From positions 1,953,766-2,017,765 of the forward strand of contig LT599017.1 of NCBI GenBank assembly GCA_900079765.1: a stretch of 64,000 nt of DNA, in the 5' to 3' direction. Of this stretch, positions 50,779-60,094 are shown piece after piece; within the stretch, counting starts at the first letter, position 1; every line of letters begins with the position of its first letter. The notes beneath the pieces were generated by a model. That model was given only the letters and a program-made list of their open reading frames with translations, was not told the DNA's origin and did no database searches. The position numbers and the translations under genes are program-made. This DNA is from an uncultured Eubacteriales bacterium. Lineage in GTDB: Bacteria > Bacillota > Clostridia > Oscillospirales > Oscillospiraceae.

Positions 50779-53403
50779 TTAATCCCCCATGTCAAAGGGA
50801 GGCAAATCCCGGCCTTGGGGAATGGCGTCCCCCTCGTAGTCGAACTCCTCGGGCACGGCGCCCATATCGGGCGCCACATCCACCATACCCTGGCGGAACT
50901 GCATTTCCTGCCACTGTTCTTTGGTGATGAGGAGCTGCCGGGGCTTGGAGCCCTCGAAGGGTCCAACGATCCCCTTTTCCTCCATCTGGTCCACCAATCG
51001 CGCGGCCCGGGAGTAGCCCAGCTTTAAGCGACGCTGGAGCATGGAGACGCTGGCCATGCCGGTCTCCACCACCACCTCAATGGCGGCTGGGAGCAGCTCG
51101 TCGTAGTCGTCCCCAACCTCATCGGGGGCGGAGCCGCCCACGCCTTTCGAGCCCTTCTCTTTCTCGGCGGCGTGCTGCTCGATCTCATGGATGATGGCCT
51201 CGTCGTACTCCGCGCCGCCGCTGCGCTTGACAAACTCTACCACGTTGGCTACCTCTTCATCGGAGATCAAGCAGCCCTGGACCCGCTGGGGCTTGCCGGT
51301 GCCCAGCGGAAAATAGAGCATATCGCCACGGCCCACCAGCTTTTCCGCGCCTGTGGTATCCAGAATGATACGGGACTCCAGGCTGGAGGCTACGGCGAAG
51401 GCGATGCGCGACGGGATGTTTGCCTTCATCAGTCCGGTGATGACGTCGGCGGAGGGCCGCTGGGTAGCAATGATGAGGTGCATACCGGAGGCGCGGCCCA
51501 TCTGGGCCACCCGGCAGATGGACTCCTCCACCTCCTTGGCGGCTACCAGCATCAAATCGGCCAGCTCGTCAATAACCACCACCACCTGGGGCATCTTGGC
51601 CATGCCCTCGGTTCTGGCTACGTGGGCGTTATAGGAGGCAAGGTCACGCACCCCCACCTCAGAGAAGGCGCGGTAGCGTTTCATCATCTCGGTGACCGCC
51701 CACTGGAGGGCCCCGGCCGCTTTCTTGGGGTCTGTAACCACAGGGATAAGAAGGTGCGGGATGCCGTTATAAATGCCTAGCTCCACCATCTTTGGGTCCA
51801 CCATGATAAGGCGAACCTCCTCCGGTGTGGCCTTGTAGAGCAGTGAAACGATCAGAGAGTTGGTACATACCGACTTACCCGAGCCGGTGGTACCTGCAAT
51901 GAGCAGGTGGGGCAGCTTTGCGATGTTGCCCACGATACTATTGCCGCCGATGTCCTTGCCCACGGCAAAACAGACCTTGGAGCTGTGATCCCGGAATTCC
52001 TTGGAGTCGATGACTTCGTGGATGTACACCGGGGAGACCAGCTTGTTGGGTACCTCGATGCCCACCATGGAGATCTTGTCCGGGATGGGTGCAATCCGCA
52101 CGCCGGTGGCCCCCAGGGCCAGGGCAATGTCGTCGGCAAGATTGGTGAGCTTATTAAGCCGCACGCCCTGGTCCAGCTCCAGCTCGTATCGGGTGACCGA
52201 AGGGCCACGGGTGACGTTGACGATGTTGGCCTCGATACCGAAGGAGCGGATGGTATCCGACAGGCGGACCTGATTGTTCTTTAGCTCGCCGATGGCATCG
52301 GCTCCGATGATACCCTCCCCCTCTTTCAGCAGGGACACGGGCGGGTATTGGTAAGCAGGTGGGCCCTCGGTCAATTTCTTCTCAATGTCATGGGCCACCT
52401 CTACGGCGGCCTGGGCGGCTTGGCTGGGCTTGGCTTTGGGTACCGCAGGCTCCCGGACGATCTCGGGCGCGGGAGACGGCGGTACAGTGGATGGCGTGGG
52501 TGTAAAGGCGGGCGTGGGAATAGGCTGCACCCGGATCGGGAATGGCTCCTCTTCGGTCTCTCGAACAGCGACTGGCTCCTCCCCCACCCCGGAGAGCACC
52601 TGATCCGGAGTAGGGACGGCGGGCTTGCGGTTAAAAAACCGCTCCCGTTTGGGAGGCTGCTCCACCGGCTCAGGAGAGGCTGAGGGCTCGTCCACCGGGA
52701 TGTCGATGTTGGGCTTGCGTCTGGCCGGTACCTCAGGTTCCGGCTCGGGATCTCTGCGGAGCTTGGGCCTACGCTCGGGGAGGATCTCCTCCTCATACTC
52801 CAGCCGTTCCCGACTGCGGAAGTAGTCCACCACGTCCACCACCGTAAGGTTGAACGCGCCAAGCACCATCATCACCGCCCCCGCGGCGAAGAGGATACCC
52901 GTACCGAGGCGGCTGAACGCCAGCGCACAGCCCAGGGCCAGGATGCCCCCCATTACACCACCGCTTTTGCCGCCCGCGCCGTCCGTCCAGAGGGCGGAGA
53001 AAATGGACCAATCCCACAGATATTCCGTTTGGTTGAAGATCAGGTGCAGAATGACCCCCGCCATCAGGGGCAGCAGCAGTGTGCACCACAGCCTCATCTG
53101 CACGGGACGGCCACGGTGAAAGGCAAGAATGTAGCTTGCCATGAGCAGCGCAGGGGGAACGATCCAAAAGCCGTACCCCAGGATGCCCTTCAATATTTTG
53201 CAGTAGAAGTTGATGAACAGGGCATCCACGTCAAAATAGCCGAAGACAGCAAAAAAAGCCAGCACCAGGCAAATGACGGCCCCCACCCCCCGCCTAACGG
53301 GGCGTGGCGCTTTTTTCGCGCTCTTTGCGCTCTTCCCTTTCGTACTGCTTGTCCGCTTGGCGGGGGCCTGACGGCTCCCCGTTTTCTTCTGTGCGGTCGC
53401 CAT
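50779..53403 (-). CDS. ftsK: DNA translocase FtsK/SpoIIIE
   Basis: 874 residues. Basic N terminus, four membrane helices (about 40-180), a Pro/Glu-rich linker (200-330), then the motor with Walker A GTTGSGKS near 506 and Walker B VVVIDELADLM near 615, and a C-terminal winged-helix gamma domain that reads chromosome polarity. It pumps DNA through the division or sporulation septum. Encoded between uppP and the GNAT on the minus strand. Confidence 0.96.
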   Translation of the reverse strand: MATAQKKTGSRQAPAKRTSSTKGKSAKSAKKAPRPVRRGVGAVICLVLAFFAVFGYFDVDALFINFYCKILKGILGYGFWIVPPALLMASYILAFHRGRPVQMRLWCTLLLPLMAGVILHLIFNQTEYLWDWSIFSALWTDGAGGKSGGVMGGILALGCALAFSRLGTGILFAAGAVMMVLGAFNLTVVDVVDYFRSRERLEYEEEILPERRPKLRRDPEPEPEVPARRKPNIDIPVDEPSASPEPVEQPPKRERFFNRKPAVPTPDQVLSGVGEEPVAVRETEEEPFPIRVQPIPTPAFTPTPSTVPPSPAPEIVREPAVPKAKPSQAAQAAVEVAHDIEKKLTEGPPAYQYPPVSLLKEGEGIIGADAIGELKNNQVRLSDTIRSFGIEANIVNVTRGPSVTRYELELDQGVRLNKLTNLADDIALALGATGVRIAPIPDKISMVGIEVPNKLVSPVYIHEVIDSKEFRDHSSKVCFAVGKDIGGNSIVGNIAKLPHLLIAGTTGSGKSVCTNSLIVSLLYKATPEEVRLIMVDPKMVELGIYNGIPHLLIPVVTDPKKAAGALQWAVTEMMKRYRAFSEVGVRDLASYNAHVARTEGMAKMPQVVVVIDELADLMLVAAKEVEESICRVAQMGRASGMHLIIATQRPSADVITGLMKANIPSRIAFAVASSLESRIILDTTGAEKLVGRGDMLYFPLGTGKPQRVQGCLISDEEVANVVEFVKRSGGAEYDEAIIHEIEQHAAEKEKGSKGVGGSAPDEVGDDYDELLPAAIEVVVETGMASVSMLQRRLKLGYSRAARLVDQMEEKGIVGPFEGSKPRQLLITKEQWQEMQFRQGMVDVAPDMGAVPEEFDYEGDAIPQGRDLPPFDMGD

Positions 53404-53443
53404 GAGATCAATCCTTTCCGGGAGATAGTGCGGAGGCGGGCCC

Positions 53444-54283
53444 TTACCTCAAAATGATGCCCGCGATCAGCGAGATCGCACCCACCGCCCAGCAGTAGTA
53501 GGCAAATTTTCCGAACTTGCCCTTGTCCGCCATAGACTTTACGAGGCGAATGGAGAAGTAGCCCACCAGGGTAGCTGTCAACACACCTACCAGATAGACG
53601 GGCAGAAGGGAAAAATCGAAACCGACCTCAATTGCGTCCTTCAGCTCCAGGACGTTGGCCCCCAGCACGGCGGGCAGGGACATGAGGAATGAAAAGCGCA
53701 CGGCAAAGCCCCGGTCAAAGCCCTGGAACATCCCCGCAGAGATGGTGGTGCCTGACCGGGACAGGCCGGGAATGACAGCGATGGCCTGGGCTACGCCCAC
53801 AACCACCGCATCCTTTACCGTGGCGTTCTTGGCAGTCTTGTGCCCCTTAGGCAGCCGGTCGGCAAAGAAGAGGAGAAAGCCCGTCACCAGCAGCGCGATA
53901 GAGACCATGATGCTGCTCTGGAAGAGAACTGCTATGTAGTCCTTCAGAAAGACCATGACGAAGAGTGGCAGGGTAGCAATTATGATGAGCATGACGAGAC
54001 GCCGGGCAGGCGGGGGCGTCCCCCTCCCCTCTTTTTTTGAGAAGAGCGCAGCAATGCCCAGAAAGAACTCCCGCACCATGTCCACAATGTCCCGCCAATA
54101 GACAATGCAAACAGAAATGAAGGTGCCGAAATGGAGGAGCACAGCAAAGAACATATGCTCCGCCTCCACGTCCTTCATGCCGAAAAACGCCTGAAAAAGA
54201 GCCAGGTGGCCCGAGCTGGAGATGGGCAAAAACTCCGCGACACCCTGAATAGCACCCATGATGACCGACATCAAATAAGTCAT
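53444..54283 (-). CDS. uppP: Undecaprenyl-diphosphatase UppP (BacA)
   Basis: 279 residues, about eight helices. Both active-site blocks are present: VAEFLPISSSGHL near 15-27 and PGLSRSGTT near 170-178. It recycles the C55 lipid carrier of peptidoglycan synthesis and gives bacitracin tolerance. GGGGGAAATC precedes the ATG; own promoter at 54321. Confidence 0.97.
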   Translation of the reverse strand: MTYLMSVIMGAIQGVAEFLPISSSGHLALFQAFFGMKDVEAEHMFFAVLLHFGTFISVCIVYWRDIVDMVREFFLGIAALFSKKEGRGTPPPARRLVMLIIIATLPLFVMVFLKDYIAVLFQSSIMVSIALLVTGFLLFFADRLPKGHKTAKNATVKDAVVVGVAQAIAVIPGLSRSGTTISAGMFQGFDRGFAVRFSFLMSLPAVLGANVLELKDAIEVGFDFSLLPVYLVGVLTATLVGYFSIRLVKSMADKGKFGKFAYYCWAVGAISLIAGIILR

Positions 54284-54320
54284 ATGATTTCCCCCAGATG
54301 TGGTATAGACATACGATAGT

Positions 54321-54350
54321 ATATTACCACAATTGAAGAAAGATTTCCAA
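54321..54350 (-). promoter_or_regulatory. Likely promoter of uppP-ftsK
   Basis: Minus strand TTGGAA (54350-54345), 18-nt spacer, TAATAT (54326-54321), about 40 nt before uppP. Confidence 0.55.
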
Positions 54351-54390
54351 CATTTTTATTCTTGTTATGTAAACGGTTATGTAAAGAAGA

Positions 54391-54415
54391 AAGACGGGCC
54401 ATTAAGGCCCGTCTT
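54391..54415 (-). terminator. Terminator of the TepA gene
   Basis: 10-bp perfect stem (54391-54400 with 54406-54415), loop ATTAA, then TTCTTCTTT on the minus strand, 23 nt after the stop. Confidence 0.85.
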
Positions 54416-54437
54416 AGATTGTCAATAAACCGGCCGG

Positions 54438-55160
54438 CTACGGCCCGACTTTCTTATTCTCCTCCATCATGGTATGCAGGCACTCCAGCGCGTCGGACAG
54501 ACCCCCGATGTGGTCGATGAGACCGATGGACACCGCCTCCTCCCCGTAGATGACGCTGCCGATGTCGGCGGCCAGCTCTCCGGTTTGGAGCATAAGCGCT
54601 GTAAAGGTCTCCCTCTTTATATGGCTGTTACGGGTGACGAATTGAATGATGCGCTCCTGGATGCGCTCAAAATAGTTGAAGGTCTGGGGCACGCCGATGA
54701 CCAGTCCATTGAGCCGCACAGGGTGGATGGTCATGGCCGCCGAGGGCGCGATGAAGGAGGCCTTGGCCGACACCGCCAGAGGTACGCCGATCGAGTGCCC
54801 GCCGCCCAGCACCAAAGACACCGTGGGCTTTCTCATGCTGGAGATCAGCTCCGCGATGGCAAGCCCAGCCTCGATGTCCCCGCCCACGGTGTTGAGGAGG
54901 ATAAGCAGGCCATCCACCTCGTCGCTCTCTTCGATAGTGGCGAGGAGGGGCATCACATGCTCGTACTTGGTGCTCTTGCTGGAGGGCGGCAAGATCTGGT
55001 GCCCTTCGATCTGCCCCACGATGGTCAGAGTGTGGATCGTGCCCCGCTGAGTCTTAATGGTGGCCGAGCCCATGTCCACGATCTGCTGCTGGCGGTCATT
55101 CTGGTCGGTCTCCTTGTCTTCGTTACCCGTCTCAAGGGTCTCTTTTTTCTCTTCGCTCAT
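54438..55160 (-). CDS. tepA: ClpP-class protease TepA
   Basis: 240 residues of the TepA branch of ClpP-like serine proteases: NTVGGDIEAGLAIAELI near 90, nucleophile region GGGHSIGVPLAV near 115-126, and AAMTIHPVR near 140. The N-terminal 35 residues are charged and likely flexible. TepA is linked to protein secretion in Bacillus and lies near spoIIIE there; the same neighbourhood is seen here. Single gene with a terminator after it. Confidence 0.92.
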   Translation of the reverse strand: MSEEKKETLETGNEDKETDQNDRQQQIVDMGSATIKTQRGTIHTLTIVGQIEGHQILPPSSKSTKYEHVMPLLATIEESDEVDGLLILLNTVGGDIEAGLAIAELISSMRKPTVSLVLGGGHSIGVPLAVSAKASFIAPSAAMTIHPVRLNGLVIGVPQTFNYFERIQERIIQFVTRNSHIKRETFTALMLQTGELAADIGSVIYGEEAVSIGLIDHIGGLSDALECLHTMMEENKKVGP

Positions 55161-55218
55161 AGTTCCGCCGCCCTTCTATCATATGGGTTAGCTTGCGCAG
55201 TCGGCGGCAAATTTATAA

Positions 55219-55254
55219 AAAACCGGGACCGACATTTTTGTCGGTCCCGGTTTT
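55219..55254 (-). terminator. Terminator of the coaE/M18 transcript
   Basis: Perfect 16-bp stem (55219-55234 with 55239-55254), TTTT/AAAA loop, then six T on the minus strand; 6 nt after the M18 stop. Confidence 0.92.
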
Positions 55255-55260
55255 GTTCCA

Positions 55261-56667
55261 TTATTGCTCGTAGATTGCCTTCATGCCCTTGTAGGTCATG
55301 TAGCAGTCCAGCTTGGAGACGGTCTCGAAGGGAGCGTGCATGCTCAGAACGGGAACGCCGGCGTCCAGGGTGTCGATGTCGCGCTCGGCCATGTAGACGG
55401 CCACGGTGCCGCCGCCGCCCTGGTCGGCCTTGCCCAACTCGGCCATTTGCCACATGACCCCCGCGTCGTCCAGCACCCGGCGGGCGTAGCCCACCACCTC
55501 GGCGGTGGCGTCCGACGCGCCGGATTTACCGCGGCTGCCGGTGTACTTGCACAAGCCCATGCCATAATTGACCAAGGCGCTGTTGCGTTTCTCATAGACC
55601 TCGGGGAAATTAGGATCAAACGCCGCAGTCACGTCGGCAGAGAGGCAGAACGATTTCTCATAGCAGGCCTTGAGAGGTATACGCTGAGTATCGCACAGGT
55701 CGCTCATAAAGGTGTCGAACGCGGCGGACTTCATGCCGGTCACACCCTCGGAGCCGATCTCTTCCTTGTCCGCCAGCATACACACAGCGGTACGCCGGGG
55801 CTCGTTCAGCGCCATAATTCCGGCCAGAGCGGCGAACGAGCAGACCCGGTCGTCGTGCCCATATGCGCCGATCATTGAACGGTCAAAGCCCACGTCGGAG
55901 GCTTTGAACGCGGGCACAGCAGCGAGCTCGGCGGAGATGAAGTCGGTCTCGGTAATGCCGTACTTCTGGTTGAGGATGTCCATGACGGCCAGCTTGACCC
56001 GGTCGGTGCCCTCGTCATTCTTATAGGGGCGGCTGCCCACCAGGATGTTCAGGCTCTCCGCGGGGATAGCCTCATTCAGGGGCTTTTTGCTCTGATCCTG
56101 GGCCAGGTGAGGCAGCAGGTCGTCGATGGTGAAGACGGGATCGCCCGCGCCGTTCCCCACGGTGACCTTGACGGTGGCACCGCTCTTCAGGGCCACCACG
56201 CCATGGAGCTCGAGAGGGATGGTAACCCACTGGTACTTGCGGATGCCGCCATAGTAGTGGGTTTTGAGGAAGGCGAGCTCACTGTCCTCGTAGAGGGGAC
56301 GCTGCTTCAGATCCAGCCGGGGCGCGTCGATGTGGGCCGCGCCAATGTTCACGCCCTCGCTGAGGGGGGCGGAACCCACAACGGCCAGCATCAGAGCCTT
56401 GCCCCGGTTAGCGCGGTAGAGCTTTTCGCCGGGGTTCACCGTCATGCCGCGGGTGAACGCCTTAAAGCCCTGGGCCTCGGCCAGACGGATAGCCTCGTCC
56501 ACACACTCGCGCTCGGTCTTCCCCGCGTCGAGGAACTTCTTATAGTCCTCGCAGTAGGTCTTCATGGCGGCCTCATCCTCGATGGTGAGGCGGTCATAGC
56601 CGTTCTTCGGGTTATCGAGCAGCGCCTCGCGCCGCAGCTCGCCAATGGTCTTTACCTTTTCTTCCAT
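55261..56667 (-). CDS. M18 family aminopeptidase
   Basis: 468 residues if started at ATG 56667, which has AAAGGAGG 8 nt upstream, one of the best sites in the window. Metal and catalytic groups of M18: AAHIDAPR near 108, YGHDDRVC near 265, DKEEIGSEG near 296 and SMHAPFE near 445. It is a large dodecameric cytosolic aminopeptidase acting on acidic or other N termini. The same frame stays open upstream through coaE. Confidence 0.92.
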   Translation of the reverse strand: MEEKVKTIGELRREALLDNPKNGYDRLTIEDEAAMKTYCEDYKKFLDAGKTERECVDEAIRLAEAQGFKAFTRGMTVNPGEKLYRANRGKALMLAVVGSAPLSEGVNIGAAHIDAPRLDLKQRPLYEDSELAFLKTHYYGGIRKYQWVTIPLELHGVVALKSGATVKVTVGNGAGDPVFTIDDLLPHLAQDQSKKPLNEAIPAESLNILVGSRPYKNDEGTDRVKLAVMDILNQKYGITETDFISAELAAVPAFKASDVGFDRSMIGAYGHDDRVCSFAALAGIMALNEPRRTAVCMLADKEEIGSEGVTGMKSAAFDTFMSDLCDTQRIPLKACYEKSFCLSADVTAAFDPNFPEVYEKRNSALVNYGMGLCKYTGSRGKSGASDATAEVVGYARRVLDDAGVMWQMAELGKADQGGGGTVAVYMAERDIDTLDAGVPVLSMHAPFETVSKLDCYMTYKGMKAIYEQ

Positions 56668-57312
56668 GAAATTTTCCTCCTTTATGTCTTGAACGGTGGC
56701 CTGAATCGGCCCCTCGCCCAAAATTGTCTTGAACAGGACTCTCGCACGTTCTGCAAAAATCTCCGGCGTATCGTCCTCGCTGTTCTCCAGGATATGGGTG
56801 CAGTTTGCCCGGAAATAGGCGTCCTCTTTCTGGGCCGCCACCCGCAGGCGGGCGTACTCCTCGGTAATGCCCTCCCGTGCCACGATGCGCTTGACCCGCA
56901 CCTCGGCGGGGGCGAGCACCCCCACCACCGCGTGGCATAGCTTGCCTAGGCCGCTTTCAATGAGGGCAATGGCGTCGATGGCGACGGCGGTACGTCCCTC
57001 CGCCTCAGCGACGGCAATGCGCGCCCTGACCTCTTTTCCCACGTAGCGATGGGTGATGGCATTGAGAGCCAGAAGCGCGTCTTGGTCCTGAAAGACTACC
57101 TGACCCAGGAGTTTTCTATCCAGACGCCCTTCGCCGCTTAGTATACCCCTCCCAAACCGCGCCGTCAATTCCCGTTTCATGGGCTCGCTATACTCCAAAA
57201 GCTCATGATAGACCGCATCGCAGTCCACGATCTCACCGCCCAGCCCAGCCAGCACGTTGAGGGCCGTGGTCTTACCTGCCCCCGTAGGGCCGGTTATGCC
57301 AATGATTTTCAT
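55261..57312 (-). CDS. coaE: Dephospho-CoA kinase CoaE, open frame fused to the M18 aminopeptidase
   Basis: From ATG 57312 (GAGGA upstream) residues 1-200 are a normal CoaE: P-loop GPTGAGKTT at 8-16, CDAVYHELLEYSE near 31, and the lid with RVKRIVAREGITEEYARLR near 138-156. It phosphorylates dephospho-CoA in the last step of coenzyme A synthesis. No stop codon follows; the frame runs through about 15 linker residues, past the M18 ribosome site, to 55261, giving 683 residues in all. Either a fusion protein or a CoaE that ends by internal restart and no stop. No recoding signal is evident. Confidence 0.75.
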   Translation of the reverse strand: MKIIGITGPTGAGKTTALNVLAGLGGEIVDCDAVYHELLEYSEPMKRELTARFGRGILSGEGRLDRKLLGQVVFQDQDALLALNAITHRYVGKEVRARIAVAEAEGRTAVAIDAIALIESGLGKLCHAVVGVLAPAEVRVKRIVAREGITEEYARLRVAAQKEDAYFRANCTHILENSEDDTPEIFAERARVLFKTILGEGPIQATVQDIKEENFMEEKVKTIGELRREALLDNPKNGYDRLTIEDEAAMKTYCEDYKKFLDAGKTERECVDEAIRLAEAQGFKAFTRGMTVNPGEKLYRANRGKALMLAVVGSAPLSEGVNIGAAHIDAPRLDLKQRPLYEDSELAFLKTHYYGGIRKYQWVTIPLELHGVVALKSGATVKVTVGNGAGDPVFTIDDLLPHLAQDQSKKPLNEAIPAESLNILVGSRPYKNDEGTDRVKLAVMDILNQKYGITETDFISAELAAVPAFKASDVGFDRSMIGAYGHDDRVCSFAALAGIMALNEPRRTAVCMLADKEEIGSEGVTGMKSAAFDTFMSDLCDTQRIPLKACYEKSFCLSADVTAAFDPNFPEVYEKRNSALVNYGMGLCKYTGSRGKSGASDATAEVVGYARRVLDDAGVMWQMAELGKADQGGGGTVAVYMAERDIDTLDAGVPVLSMHAPFETVSKLDCYMTYKGMKAIYEQ

Positions 57313-57322
57313 AGAAAAATCC

Positions 57323-57673
57323 TCACTGGCCCAGCCGGGCCACCGCCTCTTCCTCGTCGGCCAGGAAGAGCACGGAGCTGCCCTTGTTGCTTTCATAAAG
57401 AAAATCCTTGAGGTTTTTGCTGGTGTAGCCCGAGTAGTCACCCACAACTGCGAGGCGCATATGGTAGTTGACGAATTTCTGCAATACCTCCCCCGCAAGG
57501 CCGGTGGACAGACGGAAAAAGTCCTCAGACAGGGCCTCCTTTGGGAGCACCATGGCGGCACAGCCAGTCTCGTAGTTTACAGTGGCGATCAGGTCCAGTG
57601 CTGACTGCCCATCCGCGATGAGCACCCCGGCCTCACGCACGATAGCCACCTTATTTTTTACTTCAATATTCAC
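57323..57673 (-). CDS. DUF4180 family protein
   Basis: 116 residues of the DUF4180 family (NYETGCAAMVLPKEAL near 33, LRLAVVGDYSGYTS-type segment near 75, FLYESNKG near 92). No enzyme role is known. Begins at GTG 57673 with AGGATG upstream, 6 nt after sua5, and ends 10 nt before coaE, so it is within the same operon. Confidence 0.85.
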   Translation of the reverse strand: MNIEVKNKVAIVREAGVLIADGQSALDLIATVNYETGCAAMVLPKEALSEDFFRLSTGLAGEVLQKFVNYHMRLAVVGDYSGYTSKNLKDFLYESNKGSSVLFLADEEEAVARLGQ

Positions 57674-57679
57674 GGTTTT

Positions 57680-58723
57680 TCATCCTAAATCAATAATATG
57701 GAACCCCGCCGCCTTATTCAGGCGGTTGGAGATGGCAAGGCCCAATCCGGTATCGTCGGGGCATTGGGCCCAGATTTCGGTTACGTCGGTACCGTCGAAA
57801 AAGCGGAGGGCATCGAAGACGTGTCGGGCTTGGGCGGACTTGTCCGCAGCGCTGCCCAAGGTTTTGACCACTCGGCCCGGAAACAGGTCCGCGTACTCGT
57901 CAAAGCAGATCACACCGCTCCCCTCCCCTGCGTGGACCGAGATATACTCAGCACCGCGCAAGGCATTTCCTCTTACAACGATTACAGGGGCTTTGGGTGC
58001 ATAGTGCCGATACTTCATGCCGGGGGCCTTAGGTTTCTCCCCTGCCGTCAAAAGGCGCATTACCGCATCATCCACCGCGACCTCTCCCAGCGCCCCCCGG
58101 AGCTGCTCCAGCGTAATGCCGCCGGGGCGCAGGAGCCGGGGCGGGGCCAGCGTCAAGTCGATGATGGTGGACTCCACCCCTACAGAACAGCCGCCGCCAT
58201 CTACGATGGCATCAATCTTGCCTCCCATGTCCTCCAGCATGTGGCGAGCTGTAGTGGGGCTGGGACGGCCCGAGGTATTGCCTGAGGGGGCGGCCACCGG
58301 CACGTCGGCCTGGGTGATAATGGCGCGACAGACGGCGTGGTCTGGGCAGCGCATCCCCACGGTATCAAGCCCGGCCGTAACCACGTCGGGAACAATGGGT
58401 TTTCGTTTCAAGATCATGGTGAGTGGGCCGGGCCAGAAACGGTCTGCCAGCAGATAGGCCTCGTCAGGTATGTCCTCGCAGTACCGCTCCAGCCACTCCA
58501 CTGACGGGATATGCAGAATCAAGGGGTTATCCTGGGGGCGCCCCTTGGCCTCAAAGATATGGGTCACCGCTTGGGTGTCTAGGCCGTTGGCCCCCAGGCC
58601 GTATACCGTTTCGGTGGGGATACCTAGGAGGCCGCCCCCCCTGAGTATTTCCCCGGCAGGGATCACGTCGCGGGGACCCAGCACTTGCGTCAGCTTCGCA
58701 GTCCAACCGGCACCCTTACTCAT
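57680..58723 (-). CDS. Threonylcarbamoyl-AMP synthase Sua5/YwlC
   Basis: 347 residues: a YrdC domain (about 20-205; GIPTETVYGLGANG, KGRPQDNPLILHI, PSGNTSGRPSPT) and a C-terminal Sua5 domain (MKYRHYAPKAPV). It makes threonylcarbamoyl-AMP from threonine, bicarbonate and ATP for the t6A37 modification of tRNAs. ATG 58723 overlaps the upstream small gene by 8 nt; the longer frame to 58900 runs inside that gene and is rejected. Confidence 0.95.
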   Translation of the reverse strand: MSKGAGWTAKLTQVLGPRDVIPAGEILRGGGLLGIPTETVYGLGANGLDTQAVTHIFEAKGRPQDNPLILHIPSVEWLERYCEDIPDEAYLLADRFWPGPLTMILKRKPIVPDVVTAGLDTVGMRCPDHAVCRAIITQADVPVAAPSGNTSGRPSPTTARHMLEDMGGKIDAIVDGGGCSVGVESTIIDLTLAPPRLLRPGGITLEQLRGALGEVAVDDAVMRLLTAGEKPKAPGMKYRHYAPKAPVIVVRGNALRGAEYISVHAGEGSGVICFDEYADLFPGRVVKTLGSAADKSAQARHVFDALRFFDGTDVTEIWAQCPDDTGLGLAISNRLNKAAGFHIIDLG

Positions 58724-58985
58724 AGATACCCACCGGCACGCCTGAGAGCTCGATGGTAGTGTCGGGGGCGAAGGAGGCACTCTGGAGGTAGTGCTTGACG
58801 GCCAGGATACCGTGCTTGGGGTTGGCTCTCTCGTCCTCCAGCTCCAGCTCCAGGCAACCGCCCTCGGGGCTCTCGCAGATACCGGTGAGCCATCCGTCAT
58901 CCGCCAGAAGTGCGGTCAGCTCTCCATGCACGTCGTCCAGTGTCTTGTTGTCGGGTAGGGTTTTAAAATGAATCAGTAATTCCAT
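58716..58985 (-). CDS. Small acidic protein of unknown function
   Basis: 89 residues with a ferredoxin-like alternation of strands and helices (MELLIHFKTLP start; CLELELEDE middle; GVPVGIYE end). No motif I recognise. It sits between prfA and sua5, where many Firmicutes carry prmC, but it is far too small and lacks the NPPY motif. Overlap with sua5 shows it is translated. Confidence 0.7.
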   Translation of the reverse strand: MELLIHFKTLPDNKTLDDVHGELTALLADDGWLTGICESPEGGCLELELEDERANPKHGILAVKHYLQSASFAPDTTIELSGVPVGIYE

Positions 58986-59020
58986 TTGGTCTAGCTTCCT
59001 ATCTTTTGGTTAAATTCTTC

Positions 59021-60085
59021 TCAGGTCTCATTGGCCTTCAGTCGCTCAGCCTGGTCGGCAGTGAGAAGGCCGTCGATGATCTCGTCTAAATCGCCATTCA
59101 TGACGGCGTCCAATCTGTAAAGCGTTAATCCTATACGGTGATCGGTGAGCCGCCCCTGGGGGAAATTATAGGTGCGGATGCGCTCGTTGCGCATGCCGGT
59201 ACCCACCTGGCTGCGGCGCTCCGAGGTGATGGCGTCGTTCTGCTCCTGAAGCTTTTGCTCGTAGAGCTTAGAGCGCAGCATCATCATGGCTTTGTCCCGG
59301 TTCTGGAACTGGCTGCGCTCCTGCTGGCACTCCACCACCATGCCAGAGGGCTTGTGGATGAGGCGCACGGCGGAGGAGGTCTTATTGATGTGCTGTCCCC
59401 CCGCGCCGGAGGAGCGGAAAACCTGCATCTCCACATCCTCGGGCCGAATCTCCACCTCCCCCACCTCGTCGATCTCAGGCAGGACTGCCACCGTAACGGT
59501 GGAGGTGTGGATACGCCCGCCCGACTCGGTCTCAGGCACCCGCTGGACTCGGTGGACGCCGCTCTCGAACTTCAGCCGGGAGTAAGCGCCGCCGCCTTCA
59601 ATCGTAAAGGAAATTTCCTTTATCCCTCCCAGCTCGGTCTCGTTGACACTGGCCACCTCTACCTTCCAGCGGTGGGCCTCGGCGTACATGGAGTACATGC
59701 GGTAGAGGGAGTTTGCGAACAGAGCCGCCTCCTCCCCGCCCACGCCGGCACGAATCTCCACGATGACGTTTTTATCGTCGTTAGGATCCCTCGGCAGGAG
59801 GAGAATTTTGATCTCCTGCTCCAGCCGCTCGATATCGGCCTTGGCCTCGGCAAACTCCTCCTGGGCCAGCTCCTTCATGTCCGGGTCGGACATAAGCTCC
59901 TCGGCGTCAGAAAGGTCCTGGCGGCGGCGCAGATAGGCCCGGTAGGCCGTGATCAACGGCTCCAGCTCGGACTGTTCCTTATTGAGCTTGGCAACCAGTG
60001 CCGGGTCGGCATATGTTTCGGTGGCAGCCAAGCGGGCCTCCATGTCCTGATAGTGCAGTTCTAGACTTCTGAGCTTATCTTGCAT
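59021..60085 (-). CDS. prfA: Peptide chain release factor 1
   Basis: 354 residues. GGQ motif in [10 protein letters not shown] near 228-230 is the peptidyl-tRNA hydrolysis loop; the preceding domain has the RF1 codon-recognition region and [14 protein letters not shown]. It reads UAA and UAG. Note Lys-Thr-Ser-Ser in place of the more usual Thr-Thr-Asp-Ser after GGQHxN, seen also in other clostridial RF1. No prmC methylase gene follows. Confidence 0.96.
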   Translation of the reverse strand: MQDKLRSLELHYQDMEARLAATETYADPALVAKLNKEQSELEPLITAYRAYLRRRQDLSDAEELMSDPDMKELAQEEFAEAKADIERLEQEIKILLLPRDPNDDKNVIVEIRAGVGGEEAALFANSLYRMYSMYAEAHRWKVEVASVNETELGGIKEISFTIEGGGAYSRLKFESGVHRVQRVPETESGGRIHTSTVTVAVLPEIDEVGEVEIRPEDVEMQVFRSSGAGGQHINKTSSAVRLIHKPSGMVVECQQERSQFQNRDKAMMMLRSKLYEQKLQEQNDAITSERRSQVGTGMRNERIRTYNFPQGRLTDHRIGLTLYRLDAVMNGDLDEIIDGLLTADQAERLKANET

Positions 60086-60094
60086 ACATACCTC

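Noticed and set aside
55157-55453. Minus-strand frame in another phase at the end of the M18 gene
   Set aside because: Arg/Gly-rich shadow crossing the terminator at 55219-55254.
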